Made by a program: the position numbers and the translations under genes. The notes under the pieces were generated by a model. The model worked only from the letters and a program-made list of their open reading frames with translations. It was not told where the DNA came from and did not search any database. A stretch of DNA of 64,000 bases from Clostridium_S neuense (GTDB lineage: Bacteria; Bacillota; Clostridia; Clostridiales; Clostridiaceae). Location: the NCBI RefSeq assembly GCF_045310695.1, contig NZ_JBJIAA010000005.1:186001-250000 (forward strand), written 5' to 3'. Positions 9,270 to 18,225 of the stretch are shown piece by piece (position 1 is the stretch's first letter; every line of letters begins with the position of its first letter).

Positions 9270-10934
9270 ATGAAATGTAGTGGGGCTGAAATTACAATAA
9301 GACTTCTTGAAAGAGAGGGTGTGAAACTTGTAGCGGGAATTCCAGGCGGATCTAATTTGCCAATATACAATGAACTTCATAAGAACAGCATAAAACACAT
9401 TTTAGCAAGACATGAGCAGGGGGCTGGTTTTATATGTCATGGTATTGCAAGAACAACAGGAGAGGCAGCGGTTTGCTTTGCAACTTCAGGACCAGGAGTT
9501 ACAAATCTTATTACAGCTATTGCAGATGCTAAGCTTGACTCAATACCTATTGTTGCAATAACAGGCCAGGTTCCGTATAAGGACATTGGGACAGATGCTT
9601 TTCAAGAAGTGGATACTTATGGACTTACGCTTCCAATAACAAAGCATAATTTTCTTGTGAGGTCAGCAAAGGAGTTAAAGAAAGTTATACCAGAAGCTTT
9701 TAAAATAGCTAAGGAGGGAAGGCCAGGACCTGTAGTGGTAGATATACCTAAGGATGTACAAATGGAAGAAATAGAATTTGAAATTTCAGAACATTTAAAC
9801 AATTATTCAAAGGAAAGCAGTCTGAAGGGTTCAGAAATTGAAAAGGTAGCCAAAATGATTAACAATGCTAAAAAACCTGTAATGTGCATAGGAGGAGGAA
9901 TAATAAATTCTAACTCTGAAGATTTAGTGAAGGAAATTTCCAATAAGAACAATATACCAGTTGCAGCAACCTTAATGGGACTTGGAACCTTGGATGCCGA
10001 AAATCCGTTATACTTAGGCATGTTTGGTATGCATGGAGCTGCGCATACAAATTTAATAATGGAAGAAGCAGATCTTATTTTAGGATTTGGAATAAGATTC
10101 GATGATAGATCAACAGGAAATATAGATAAATTTTGTCCTAATGCAGCATTTGTTCATGTTGATATTGATCCGGCAGAAATAGATAAGCTTAGAAAAAGCG
10201 ACTATTCTATTGCAGGAAATATAAATGAGGTTTTAAGAGAACTCATACCTAGAGTAAAAGAAGATGAAAGGTTAAATTGGGTTAATCGCATAAATGACCT
10301 TAAAGAGAAGTACCCAATTTATAGGCCACACAAGGACAAAAGCTTAGCTCATCCTATAAACTTAGTGGAAGCTATAAATAATCTACTTGATGAAGACACC
10401 ATAATAACGACAGATGTGGGGCAGCATCAAATGTGGGTAGCTCAGTATTATAAATTTAGAAAGCCAAGAACTTTTCTAACATCGGGTGGGCTTGGAACTA
10501 TGGGCTTTGGCCTTCCGGCAGCTATTGGAGCAGCACTTGCTAATCCAAATAAAAAGGTTGTATGCATAAGCGGTGATGGATCATTTTTAATGAATGTTCA
10601 GGAATTGTCCACCCTTGCAGAGCTTAACCTCAATGTAACTATAGTTGTTATGAATAATTCTCATTTAGGTCTTGTAAGACAGCAGCAGGAGCTTTTTTAT
10701 GATAAAAACTACATTGCAAGTGATTTTCCTATGGGACATGATTTTGCAGCAATAGCAAGCGGCTTTGGTGTTAAAGGCTACAATTTAAATGATGATAAGG
10801 TTTTAAGTGAGGCCTTCGCAAAACAAGGACCATGCCTTATAAATGCTCCTATATATCCCTTTGAAAATGTACTGCCTATGGTGCCACCGGGAGGAAGCAA
10901 TAGCACAATGTTGGGAGGTAATATGCATGAATAG
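9270..10934 (+). CDS. ilvB: Acetolactate synthase, large (catalytic) subunit
   Basis: TPP- and FAD-dependent enzyme joining two pyruvates (or pyruvate and 2-oxobutyrate) in valine, leucine and isoleucine synthesis. The 554-residue protein has the catalytic glutamate in RHEQGAGF near residue 48, a central FAD-type domain and the TPP/Mg motif GDGSFLMNVQELSTLAEL from about residue 435 ending in NN. The ATG at 9270 is used, because the in-frame GTG at 9261 is part of the ribosome site AAGGGGTG. A small subunit gene overlaps it by 8 bp and a T-box precedes it, so this is the biosynthetic rather than the catabolic (AlsS) enzyme. Confidence 0.95.
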   Translation: MKCSGAEITIRLLEREGVKLVAGIPGGSNLPIYNELHKNSIKHILARHEQGAGFICHGIARTTGEAAVCFATSGPGVTNLITAIADAKLDSIPIVAITGQVPYKDIGTDAFQEVDTYGLTLPITKHNFLVRSAKELKKVIPEAFKIAKEGRPGPVVVDIPKDVQMEEIEFEISEHLNNYSKESSLKGSEIEKVAKMINNAKKPVMCIGGGIINSNSEDLVKEISNKNNIPVAATLMGLGTLDAENPLYLGMFGMHGAAHTNLIMEEADLILGFGIRFDDRSTGNIDKFCPNAAFVHVDIDPAEIDKLRKSDYSIAGNINEVLRELIPRVKEDERLNWVNRINDLKEKYPIYRPHKDKSLAHPINLVEAINNLLDEDTIITTDVGQHQMWVAQYYKFRKPRTFLTSGGLGTMGFGLPAAIGAALANPNKKVVCISGDGSFLMNVQELSTLAELNLNVTIVVMNNSHLGLVRQQQELFYDKNYIASDFPMGHDFAAIASGFGVKGYNLNDDKVLSEAFAKQGPCLINAPIYPFENVLPMVPPGGSNSTMLGGNMHE

Positions 10935-11217
10935 TGTTGAAAATGTAATAATAGAACTTGTAGTAGTAAATCATCCGGGAGTAATGTCACATATAACGGG
11001 ACTTTTTGCAAGGCGTGCCTTTAATCTTGAAGGAATTTTATGTTCAAGAATAGGTACTGGAGAAGAAAGTTGCATGTACTTGCTCGTAAAAAATGATGAT
11101 AAATTAGAACAAATAGTAAAGCAGCTTGAAAAGCTTTATGATATATGTAAGGTCACTGTTCATGATGATTACAATGCGCATGTTTTTGATGATATTCAGA
11201 AATTCATGGAAAAATGA
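10927..11217 (+). CDS. ilvN: Acetolactate synthase, small (regulatory) subunit
   Basis: A 96-residue single ACT-domain protein (ELVVVNHPGVMSHITGLFAR, residues 10-29, then ARRAFNLEGI). It is as short as enterobacterial IlvN and lacks the C-terminal extension of the longer IlvH type. ACT subunits activate IlvB and confer valine feedback. The ATG at 10927 overlaps the end of ilvB by 8 bp, with GGGAGG at 10913-10918 inside ilvB, which points to translational coupling. The frame is open further upstream but only as a shadow of ilvB. Confidence 0.92.
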   Translation: MNSVENVIIELVVVNHPGVMSHITGLFARRAFNLEGILCSRIGTGEESCMYLLVKNDDKLEQIVKQLEKLYDICKVTVHDDYNAHVFDDIQKFMEK

Positions 11218-11262
11218 TATAATGGGGATATATTTGTATATGGAAAGAGGTTGAGTGACATT

Positions 11263-12438
11263 ATGATAAATAGAGTTATATGGATTGTACTTGATAGTGT
11301 GGGAATGGGAGAAATGTATGATGCGGATAAGTATGGAGATGAAGGCTCAAATACACTTGGACACATTTCTAAAAGCCTTGGAGGAATAAATATACCTAAT
11401 TTAGTTAAGCTTGGTCTTGGAGATATAGATACCATGGAAGGTATAGAAAAATGCAGCGAACCTCTTGGTTCATATGGGAGGTTTGCAGAGGCTTCAGTAG
11501 GAAAGGATACCACTACAGGTCACTGGGAGATGGCAGGAATAATTTCAAGAACTCCTTTTCCAACATATCCAAATGGTTTTCCGGCTGAAGTAGTAGATGC
11601 TTTTGAAAAAGCAGTTGGTAGAAAAATCATAGGGAATAAACCGGCCTCTGGAACAGTTATTTTAGATGAACTTGGAGAGGAACACATAAAAACAGGAAAA
11701 CTTATAGTATACACTTCTGGAGACAGTGTTTTTCAGATAGCTGCTAATGAAGCTGTTGTGATGCCAGAAGAGCTTTATGATATATGCAGAAAAGCAAGAA
11801 AAATATTAACAGGAAAGCATGCTGTCGCAAGAGTTATAGCAAGACCTTTTGTAGGAGAGAAGAAAGGTGCATTTACGAGGACACCAAATAGAAGGGATTT
11901 TTCACTTGAACCTCCTTACGATACAGTGCTTGATAAAATAAAAAAATCTGGAAACAATGTAATGGCAGTGGGCAAAATAGAAGATATATTTGAAGGAAAA
12001 GGCGTTACAGAAGCAGTTCATACTAAGGATAATATGGATGGTGTAGATAAGACTATAGATTATATGAAAACCAATAAAAAGGGCTTAATATACACTAATC
12101 TCGTTGATTTTGATATGAAGTGGGGACATAGAAGAGATGTTAAAGCCTACGGAAAAGGACTTGAAGACTTTGATACAAGGCTTCCAGAAATAATGAACAC
12201 TATGAATGATAATGATGTTTTATTTATCACTGCTGATCATGGCTGTGATCCTACGGCGCATGGAACAGATCATACGAGGGAGTATGTACCATTTATAGCG
12301 TATGGAAAAGATATTAAGAGTAATGTAAATTTAGGCACGAGAAAAACTTTTGCAGATATAGGGCAGACTGTGGCAGAAATTTTAGGTACGGAGAAAGTGG
12401 ATAATGGAGAAAGCTTTTTAAATAGAATTAGCGATTAG
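11263..12438 (+). CDS. deoB: Phosphopentomutase
   Basis: Interconverts ribose-1-phosphate and ribose-5-phosphate (and the deoxy forms) in nucleoside salvage. The 391-residue protein belongs to the alkaline phosphatase superfamily. The first metal motif is IVLDSVGMGEM near residue 7, TTGHWEM near 84 includes the phospho-acceptor threonine, and ITADHGCDPTAHGTDHTREY near 325 gives the metal-binding DHG and HGTDH motifs. The ATG at 11263 follows AAGAGG with about 12 bases. It lies 45 bp after ilvN in the same direction and may be read from the same T-box transcript, an unusual partnership. Confidence 0.95.
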   Translation: MINRVIWIVLDSVGMGEMYDADKYGDEGSNTLGHISKSLGGINIPNLVKLGLGDIDTMEGIEKCSEPLGSYGRFAEASVGKDTTTGHWEMAGIISRTPFPTYPNGFPAEVVDAFEKAVGRKIIGNKPASGTVILDELGEEHIKTGKLIVYTSGDSVFQIAANEAVVMPEELYDICRKARKILTGKHAVARVIARPFVGEKKGAFTRTPNRRDFSLEPPYDTVLDKIKKSGNNVMAVGKIEDIFEGKGVTEAVHTKDNMDGVDKTIDYMKTNKKGLIYTNLVDFDMKWGHRRDVKAYGKGLEDFDTRLPEIMNTMNDNDVLFITADHGCDPTAHGTDHTREYVPFIAYGKDIKSNVNLGTRKTFADIGQTVAEILGTEKVDNGESFLNRISD

Positions 12439-12858
12439 ATTTAGGATTGTTTACGGAGAACTTTACCATAGTGTGACACGTTCCTAAATAAAAAAGGTTA
12501 GACATAAAACTAAGAAATGTTTTAGAGAACTAATAGTTTGAAAAGTCAAATGAAAGCGATACTTAATTTAAGATGGTAATTAGTTTTAAAGCTTCTTGGT
12601 TATATGAATGGAAAAATCCCTTGTAGGAGTTAAAATTAAGTATAGAAACCATATATAAACGTGATAATTTAAATTAAGAAATAATTTGCTTTATCTAAAA
12701 AAGAGTGTTATTATTAGGATAACTTAAATTGATAGTTAATAGTTCCACAAAATATATTTCAGTTAGTACTTTCTTCGTATAGTATGATGATATCGAAATT
12801 TTATTAGTGAATTAGTACGATGAGTTTAAGAATAATAAAATTTCGGAGGTACAGTTAT
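12439..12858. other. Intergenic region before the cold-shock gene
   Basis: No ORF with a ribosome site was seen in these 420 bp. A long inverted repeat joins ATACTTAATTTT (about 12560) and AAAATTAAGTAT (about 12631). The last part (about 12800-12858) is probably the untranslated leader of the cold-shock gene, as such genes usually have long structured leaders. I could not fix a promoter. Confidence 0.45.
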
Positions 12859-13056
12859 ATGACTGGTACAGTAAAATGGTTTAATTCAGAAAAAGGTTTT
12901 GGATTTATTACAGGAGAAGATGGAAAAGATGTTTTTGCACATTTTTCTCAAATAAAATCAGAAGGTTATAAGTCACTTGAAGAAGGTCAAAAGGTTTCTT
13001 TTGATGTTGCTCAAGGACAAAAAGGACCTCAAGCAGAAAATATTACAGCTATCTAA
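12859..13056 (+). CDS. Cold-shock protein (CspA family)
   Basis: A 65-residue single cold-shock domain that binds single-stranded RNA and DNA. RNP1 is KGFGFI (residues 15-20) and RNP2 is DVFAHF (about 28-33); WF near the N-terminus and QKGPQAENI near the end are standard. The ATG at 12859 follows CGGAGGT; the same frame is open upstream but those starts lack ribosome sites. The gene stands alone, with a terminator 30 bp downstream. Confidence 0.95.
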   Translation: MTGTVKWFNSEKGFGFITGEDGKDVFAHFSQIKSEGYKSLEEGQKVSFDVAQGQKGPQAENITAI

Positions 13057-13086
13057 ATTAACGCAATTTAATTAGTGTATATTTCA

Positions 13087-13119
13087 AATCTCGAATAGAT
13101 ATTCTATTCGAGATTTTTT
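13087..13119 (+). terminator. Rho-independent terminator after csp gene
   Basis: AATCTCGAATAGA and TCTATTCGAGATT form a long near-perfect stem around a short loop, followed by six T residues. Confidence 0.92.
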
Positions 13120-13294
13120 GCGTACAATCCTATTTTTAATTATTGGAGGCATTGGATTTGATATAAATCATTTAATTGCTTATTTAAATAATCCCGTAAA
13201 ATATATGAGTTTAGTAGGAGCATTAGAAAACTATGTACTTGTAGTTTTATGGATAGTTGGACTATATATTGAAAAAGGAAAATTTCAATCATAA
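13118..13294 (+). pseudogene. Possible membrane-protein remnant
   Basis: An open frame of 58 codons from a TTG has two hydrophobic stretches (ILFLIIGGIGF and YVLVVLWIVGLYI) joined by a short polar loop, and ends in charged residues. The TTG overlaps the terminator T-run and has no ribosome site. It is therefore more likely the tail of a lost membrane protein than a working gene. The family is not recognised. Confidence 0.3.
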
Positions 13295-13345
13295 GCTTAG
13301 AATGCTGCACTAATTTTTAGTACGACAATCCCAACACATTGTATT

Positions 13346-14995
13346 TTATGCTTCAGTTTTTTTACGATTAGGATTTACAAAAGGACAGAATAAAATTGAT
13401 ATTCCAAGGAATATAAAGCTTAACTTAAAGGTAGTTGTAAAAGCATTAGAATAATATTTCATACTTTCTACTTTAGTAGCTTTCATTGTTTTAGTTAAAT
13501 AATTGTTTATATGGGCTGCCTTTTTCAGAAGCGCTTCTCTTGTTTTGATGCTTGAACTATTCTTTATAATAGTTTGGGCATCTTTTTTTAGTTTTAAGGT
13601 AATGTTCTTTTGTATTAAGCTAAAATTATTTTTATTTAGGGAAGTTAAATTGCTTTCAATAATATCTTTTGTTTTTTTATCTAAAACTTGAGAAGAGGAT
13701 ACATTGCTAATTAAATATTTCTTAGTGTTGTTAAATGCAATATTTTCTTTATATGTTAAACTGCAAGTCATAATAGCAGTTAGCACGATGAAAAATAATT
13801 TTGCTATTAAATTAGTTAAACCAGAGGCTAATCCGGATTTCTCATTTGGAACATCAGAAAGTGCAGAAGCCACTAATTGACTGCTAGGGGCACCTGAACC
13901 TAGACCTGCAATAAACAATATTATTATAAAAGTTGTTTTAGTTGTGTTAGGAGCAATATGTATTATTAAAAATATTGAAATTATACATATGATTATGGAA
14001 AATAATGACACGGCGGATATTTTAAATTTTGTAGTTAACTTTCCAGCAATAATTGAGGAAAGCATAAGGCCTAAAGCATAGAAGAAAATTATATTACCAC
14101 TTTCTGAAGAGGTATAATTTGATATTCCATTAAAAAAGAAATTAATAAAATTAGAAAAAATTACGCTTATAATCGTTATAAAACCTATAGTGCAAGACGA
14201 AATAAAGAAACTTCTTATTTTAAACAATGAAAAATCTATTATAGGATTAGAAATTGCTTTTTCTAAAAGTGTAAAGGCAATAAAACATATGGCACTTGTT
14301 ATCAATAAAGTAAGTATTTTTTTAGAGGTGAAACCATAGGTGTTTCCTTCAGTAAGTGAATAGGTAAGAGTTGAGAGAGCAGCAGCTAAAATAATTGTTC
14401 CAATAAAATCAATGCTTTTATTGTTATTTTGGTTAAAACTTTCTTTTATAAAACTAAAAATTAATATAAAACTTATAAGGCAAATAGGTATATTAATAAA
14501 GAAAATATATCTCCAACTGGAGCATTGAACAATATATCCTCCCAAAGATGGACCTATTGCTATGGCTAAGGCACAAATAGCTCCCCATATACCTGCAATA
14601 AAATTCCTTTTTTCTTTTGGAAAAATATCTAAAGCGAGTGGAATAGAAATAGTCATCAGAGCAGAAGCACCCAAGGCTTGAAGTCCACGTCCTAATATTA
14701 AAATATTTAAAGAATTAGAAACAGCACAAAGTACTGAAGCTATTGAAAAAATAGTTAAGCATATAAGGAGAACTTTTTTTCTTCCAAACATATCTCCCAA
14801 TTTGCATATTGGAATTAAAGTACTTGTACTTACTAGAGCAAATATTAATGTTATCCACATTACAGTGTTTAAATCTGAATTAAAGTATTTCTCTATAGAT
14901 GGCAAAGCAATGTTAACTACTGAAATATCTAGGTTTCCTATGAAACCAACCAATAATAATCCTACAAGACCCAAGTAATCTTTTTTATTGTCCAT
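13346..14995 (-). CDS. MFS multidrug efflux transporter, DHA2 (14-helix) family
   Basis: A 549-residue drug:proton antiporter. Helix 1 carries the DHA2 motif GNLDISVVNIALPSI (near residue 20). The MFS loop motif LGDMFGRKKV lies near 75 and the antiporter motif C region near 150 (IGPSLGGYI). Fourteen membrane segments are expected. A polar stretch of about 100 residues (about 425-525) separates the last two, longer than usual and probably extracellular. The ATG at 14995 follows GGAGG; an upstream in-frame ATG at 15070 lacks one and lies in the operator region. The gene is divergent from a TetR regulator with two palindromes between them. Confidence 0.92.
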   Translation of the reverse strand: MDNKKDYLGLVGLLLVGFIGNLDISVVNIALPSIEKYFNSDLNTVMWITLIFALVSTSTLIPICKLGDMFGRKKVLLICLTIFSIASVLCAVSNSLNILILGRGLQALGASALMTISIPLALDIFPKEKRNFIAGIWGAICALAIAIGPSLGGYIVQCSSWRYIFFINIPICLISFILIFSFIKESFNQNNNKSIDFIGTIILAAALSTLTYSLTEGNTYGFTSKKILTLLITSAICFIAFTLLEKAISNPIIDFSLFKIRSFFISSCTIGFITIISVIFSNFINFFFNGISNYTSSESGNIIFFYALGLMLSSIIAGKLTTKFKISAVSLFSIIICIISIFLIIHIAPNTTKTTFIIILFIAGLGSGAPSSQLVASALSDVPNEKSGLASGLTNLIAKLFFIVLTAIMTCSLTYKENIAFNNTKKYLISNVSSSQVLDKKTKDIIESNLTSLNKNNFSLIQKNITLKLKKDAQTIIKNSSSIKTREALLKKAAHINNYLTKTMKATKVESMKYYSNAFTTTFKLSFIFLGISILFCPFVNPNRKKTEA

Positions 14996-15020
14996 AATAG
15001 CCTCCAACATATTTTTAAAA

Positions 15021-15036
15021 TTGAACCAAAGTTCAG
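15021..15036. promoter_or_regulatory. TetR operator 1
   Basis: TTGAACCAAAGTTCAG is a 6-4-6 inverted repeat with one mismatch. It shares the TTGAAC...GTTCA half-sites with operator 2, 57 bp away. It lies just upstream of the MFS gene's ribosome site. Confidence 0.8.
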
Positions 15037-15077
15037 TTTTTATTATATATACACAAATAATTATTGTCAATACAAAA

Positions 15078-15093
15078 TTGAACTTCGGTTCAA
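15078..15093. promoter_or_regulatory. TetR operator 2
   Basis: TTGAACTTCGGTTCAA has perfect 6-bp half-sites around a TTCG centre. Together with operator 1 it occupies the promoter region shared by the divergent MFS and TetR genes. Confidence 0.85.
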
Positions 15094-15168
15094 AATTTAT
15101 TGACCTTAATTTTTTTTAGCTTTATAATTAACTTATTAAATATTAATTTTTATATAAAAGGTGGTTCT

Positions 15169-15768
15169 ATGGAAAAAAATTATGATGAAAAACCTAAACA
15201 AAGAAGAGCACTTGAAACTAGAAAAAAGTTAATTACAGCGGCAGAAGAGCTTTTCAATAAAAAAGGATTTTATGATACAACTTCTAAAGACATTGCAAAA
15301 GAAGCTGGGGTTTCTATTGGAATATTTTATAATTACTTTAAAGATAAAAGTAAAATCTATTACGAATGTTTAAATCTAGGATATGATGATGACAGTAGTA
15401 AAATTATAGAATTATTAAAAAGGTTGTTTGACGAAGATGGTGATTTAAAAACAAAAATTTATAGCTATCTATACGATGGATTATTAAAAATAAGATCAAA
15501 AATAAAAATTTTTATGGAGAGAGACAGGATTATGGATGATTATCCTGAAATAAAAAAATTGATAAAAAGACGTGATGAAGAAATAATTAAAGAAATTGAG
15601 AATTATTTTTCAGGTGAAGATTCAGAAGTTATTGCACAATTGATAGTTGAAACCACCAGTAGAAATGCTATAGTTGTTTCCTCTATAGAGGATTCTAAAA
15701 AGCAGGAAAAGTATATGGAATATCTTGCAGAAATGCTTTCTTGTTTCTTTGAAAAATTTAAAAAATGA
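15169..15768 (+). CDS. TetR-family regulator of the adjacent efflux pump
   Basis: A 199-residue repressor. The N-terminal helix-turn-helix is plain: TRKKLITAAEELFNKKGFY then TTSKDIAKEAGVSIGIFYNY and FKDKSKIYYECL (residues 16-65). The ligand domain is all-helical without family-specific marks. The ATG at 15169 follows AAAGGTGG; earlier in-frame starts have no ribosome site. Divergent placement and the two TTGAAC palindromes indicate that it represses both itself and the MFS pump until a drug binds. Confidence 0.92.
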   Translation: MEKNYDEKPKQRRALETRKKLITAAEELFNKKGFYDTTSKDIAKEAGVSIGIFYNYFKDKSKIYYECLNLGYDDDSSKIIELLKRLFDEDGDLKTKIYSYLYDGLLKIRSKIKIFMERDRIMDDYPEIKKLIKRRDEEIIKEIENYFSGEDSEVIAQLIVETTSRNAIVVSSIEDSKKQEKYMEYLAEMLSCFFEKFKK

Positions 15769-15807
15769 GAACTTAATTAAATAAAAATTTATAACTGGAG
15801 AGGAACA

Positions 15808-16374
15808 TTATTTGGGAAATTCGTGTCCCATCCATACCTTTACCTCAGGATTATCTTTAAGAAACTGCATAATTCTTTCAAATGATTTTTGCCCAAGTGT
15901 CACATCTGAACCTGAAGGACCAACACCTTTCGCCATGCTTAAACTGATACAGCATGCATCACCAGCTATAAGAATTGGATGTTCTTTTATATTGACAAAA
16001 TAAGAAGTATGCCCTTTTGTATGCCCTGGAGTAGATATTGCCCAAAAACTATGATCACCAAATATATCAATTGCATCTTCAGGTTTTAAAATTATTTTTG
16101 GAACAAACCTACTAATTAATGATACTTTCATTCTCTCATAAGGATTATTTATGTATGAAGAATCACAACCCGAATCAACTAAGAAATATCCAAACTTCTC
16201 GTGGTGAATTAAATAAGTAAAAATTGGAACAGATACTTCCTTGTCTTTCAATCCAGAACAATACGGATGTTTTAGATTTATTGCAGTTGAAAGATGTGTT
16301 TTTAGCTCACCTGAATATATTAACTTTGTTGTTATTGCAGAAGAGCTTTTAAGAAATCCATTCTTGTTTGATGT
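15808..16374 (-). pseudogene. Decayed MBL-fold hydrolase (lactonase-like)
   Basis: The frame is open from a TAA at 16375-16377 down to the stop at 15808 and reads like an N-acyl-homoserine-lactonase-type MBL protein: YSGELKTHLS, then FLVDSGCDSSY, TPGHTKGHTSYF, LIAGDACC and GHEFPK. No ATG, GTG or TTG opens the conserved N-terminus; the first such codon is a TTG at 16251, well inside the domain. The HxHxDH metal motif, which should lie between FLVDSGC and TPGHTKGH, is absent, and that interval is far too short. An in-frame deletion and loss of the start codon make a pseudogene most likely. Confidence 0.75.
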
Positions 16375-16622
16375 TTATTTAAGATTAGCTTTACAGCTGT
16401 AATTAGAAAAAATATTATTAGAGAATGGTTTGGTTTTGTATACTACTCCATAAGAAATACTATGAGCAGCTATTATTCTGATTAAAACAATAATTAATAT
16501 TATACATAATTGAATCAAATTTATTACCCCTAAAAATTTATTTTGATATCTTTTATATCTATAAGCTTTTTAAGTAAATTATACCATTATATAGCATTAA
16601 CTATGCAGAGAGGTGATTTATA

Positions 16623-16751
16623 ATGCCAAAAATAAATGGCCTTGGTATACATGGTGTATTTATAGCTCCAGCATTAACAGATGGAATCATATGCGTAATG
16701 AGCATATTCATGATAATTGGAGAATTTAGAAAAATGTCGACAAAGTATTAA
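16623..16751 (+). pseudogene. C-terminal remnant of a MATE-type efflux protein
   Basis: This 42-codon frame starts at an ATG with AGAGGTGA upstream. It reads GLGIHGVFIAPALTDGIIC then a hydrophobic helix and GEFRKMSTKY. This pattern resembles the end of the last membrane helix and tail of MATE transporters. The rest of the gene is missing. The 250 bp upstream (16375-16622) hold nothing I could identify. Confidence 0.45.
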
Positions 16752-16836
16752 GCTTATAAAAAATCATCTAAATTGGGATTTTCATATTCAATATATCCAA
16801 GAGCTGGTTTTATAGGAGACTAAGTGGATTAAAAAA

Positions 16837-18225
16837 TTATTTTTCTATTGGAATGCAAATCCTTATTTCTGCTCCCTTAGTAATATCTGAATTAGAGAGC
16901 TCCATTTTTCCTCCGTGCTGTTTTACAATTGAATTTGCAATATAGAGTCCCATTCCATAATGAAACTTGCTACCTCTACTGGAGTCTCCCATATAAAATT
17001 GCTGCTTTGCCTTATTAAGAGCTTCTTTTGAAAAGCCACTTCCACTATCACAAATTACAAAATTGATATGTTTTGTAGTTCCTTCTACAGAAAAAGCAAT
17101 CGAGCTGTTTTCTTTTGAATAATCAACGGCGTTTGATACTACATTTAGGATTGCTCTTTGAAGTAAATTGCAATCAACGCTAAAGCTTTTTGGTAGATTA
17201 TAAGCGTTAAATTGAAGCTTCAATTTCTTTATAGACGTTAAAGCTTTTATATGACTCAAAAGTTCATCTAAGTACTTTTTAGTATCAATGTTTTCTTTAT
17301 GTATGCTGTAGCCTGTTTCAGCTTTTGAAATTTCAATTAATGCTTTAATATACCTTTCCATATCATGACTGCTTTCTATAATATAGTTTGTATATTCTTT
17401 TTGATCATCATTTTCCTCTGTTTCGGTAAGTAGTTCTGCATTGCCTTTTACAATAGTTAATGGTGTTTTTATATCATGAGCAAGTGCAGAAATTTGTGCT
17501 TTTCGAGCTTCCTCCAAGTTCCACTGTTTTTTCATGGATGCTTTTAAGGCTTCTTTCATTTTATCTATTGAGGAAAGTATATTATCTACTTCGAGTATTC
17601 CACTGGGTTCCATAGAAAAATCTAAATCTTGATTTTGTATTTTATCAACTGCAGTTTGCAGTCCACTCATTTTTTGAATTATTTTTTTACTAAAACTTCT
17701 AGTTAATATAATGGTTTCTAAAATAAATCCAAAGCAAAATAAAATGATAAGTAGTACTACTGGAATTGGTAAAAATTTACGCAAAGTTGAAGAGGCAAAT
17801 TGTACATAAAATGAGTACTGTACAATGCAAACTTCATCTTTTCGGTTTATTTTTAGATAGTGATAGAATAAATCGCTACTGTCATCAGTATTTTGAGAAA
17901 GTACCCAGGCTTTTTTAGCAGTTCTAGAACTTAAATTTCCTGAAATCATTTTCCCGTTTTTTGTGTATACTGCATATTTACATAAGTCAGGAATTAAATT
18001 AGGAGTTACCTTTTTACTTGCTACAATTTTATCCTTTGCTTTCATTAGTTCATTTTGAGCATAATTAGCAGGCAGTAGCCCCTTATTGGGAATTGTACCG
18101 AATAAATTTGGCAAAGTTAAGGTTGCTGTTATAGCTAAGATTATAACAAAAAGAGTACTTATACAAAATGCAAATAAATATTTAATAAATATTGTACGTA
18201 ATTTAACCTGTTTTTTTATGCCCAT
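16837..18225 (-). CDS. Sensor histidine kinase (CprK/LanK-like)
   Basis: A 462-residue membrane kinase. Two membrane helices (about residues 10-37 and 145-170) flank a roughly 105-residue outside domain. A linker leads to the HisKA box LAHDIKTPLTIVKG (His near 250), the N box NVVSNAVDYSKE, the G1 box DSGSGFS and the G2 region GMGLYIANSIV. The ATG at 18225 overlaps the end of the response-regulator gene by 10 bp. The set of kinase, regulator and LanFEG-like transporter matches antimicrobial-peptide sensing systems such as CprRK-CprABC of C. difficile; the ligand here is inference. Confidence 0.9.
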   Translation of the reverse strand: MGIKKQVKLRTIFIKYLFAFCISTLFVIILAITATLTLPNLFGTIPNKGLLPANYAQNELMKAKDKIVASKKVTPNLIPDLCKYAVYTKNGKMISGNLSSRTAKKAWVLSQNTDDSSDLFYHYLKINRKDEVCIVQYSFYVQFASSTLRKFLPIPVVLLIILFCFGFILETIILTRSFSKKIIQKMSGLQTAVDKIQNQDLDFSMEPSGILEVDNILSSIDKMKEALKASMKKQWNLEEARKAQISALAHDIKTPLTIVKGNAELLTETEENDDQKEYTNYIIESSHDMERYIKALIEISKAETGYSIHKENIDTKKYLDELLSHIKALTSIKKLKLQFNAYNLPKSFSVDCNLLQRAILNVVSNAVDYSKENSSIAFSVEGTTKHINFVICDSGSGFSKEALNKAKQQFYMGDSSRGSKFHYGMGLYIANSIVKQHGGKMELSNSDITKGAEIRICIPIEK

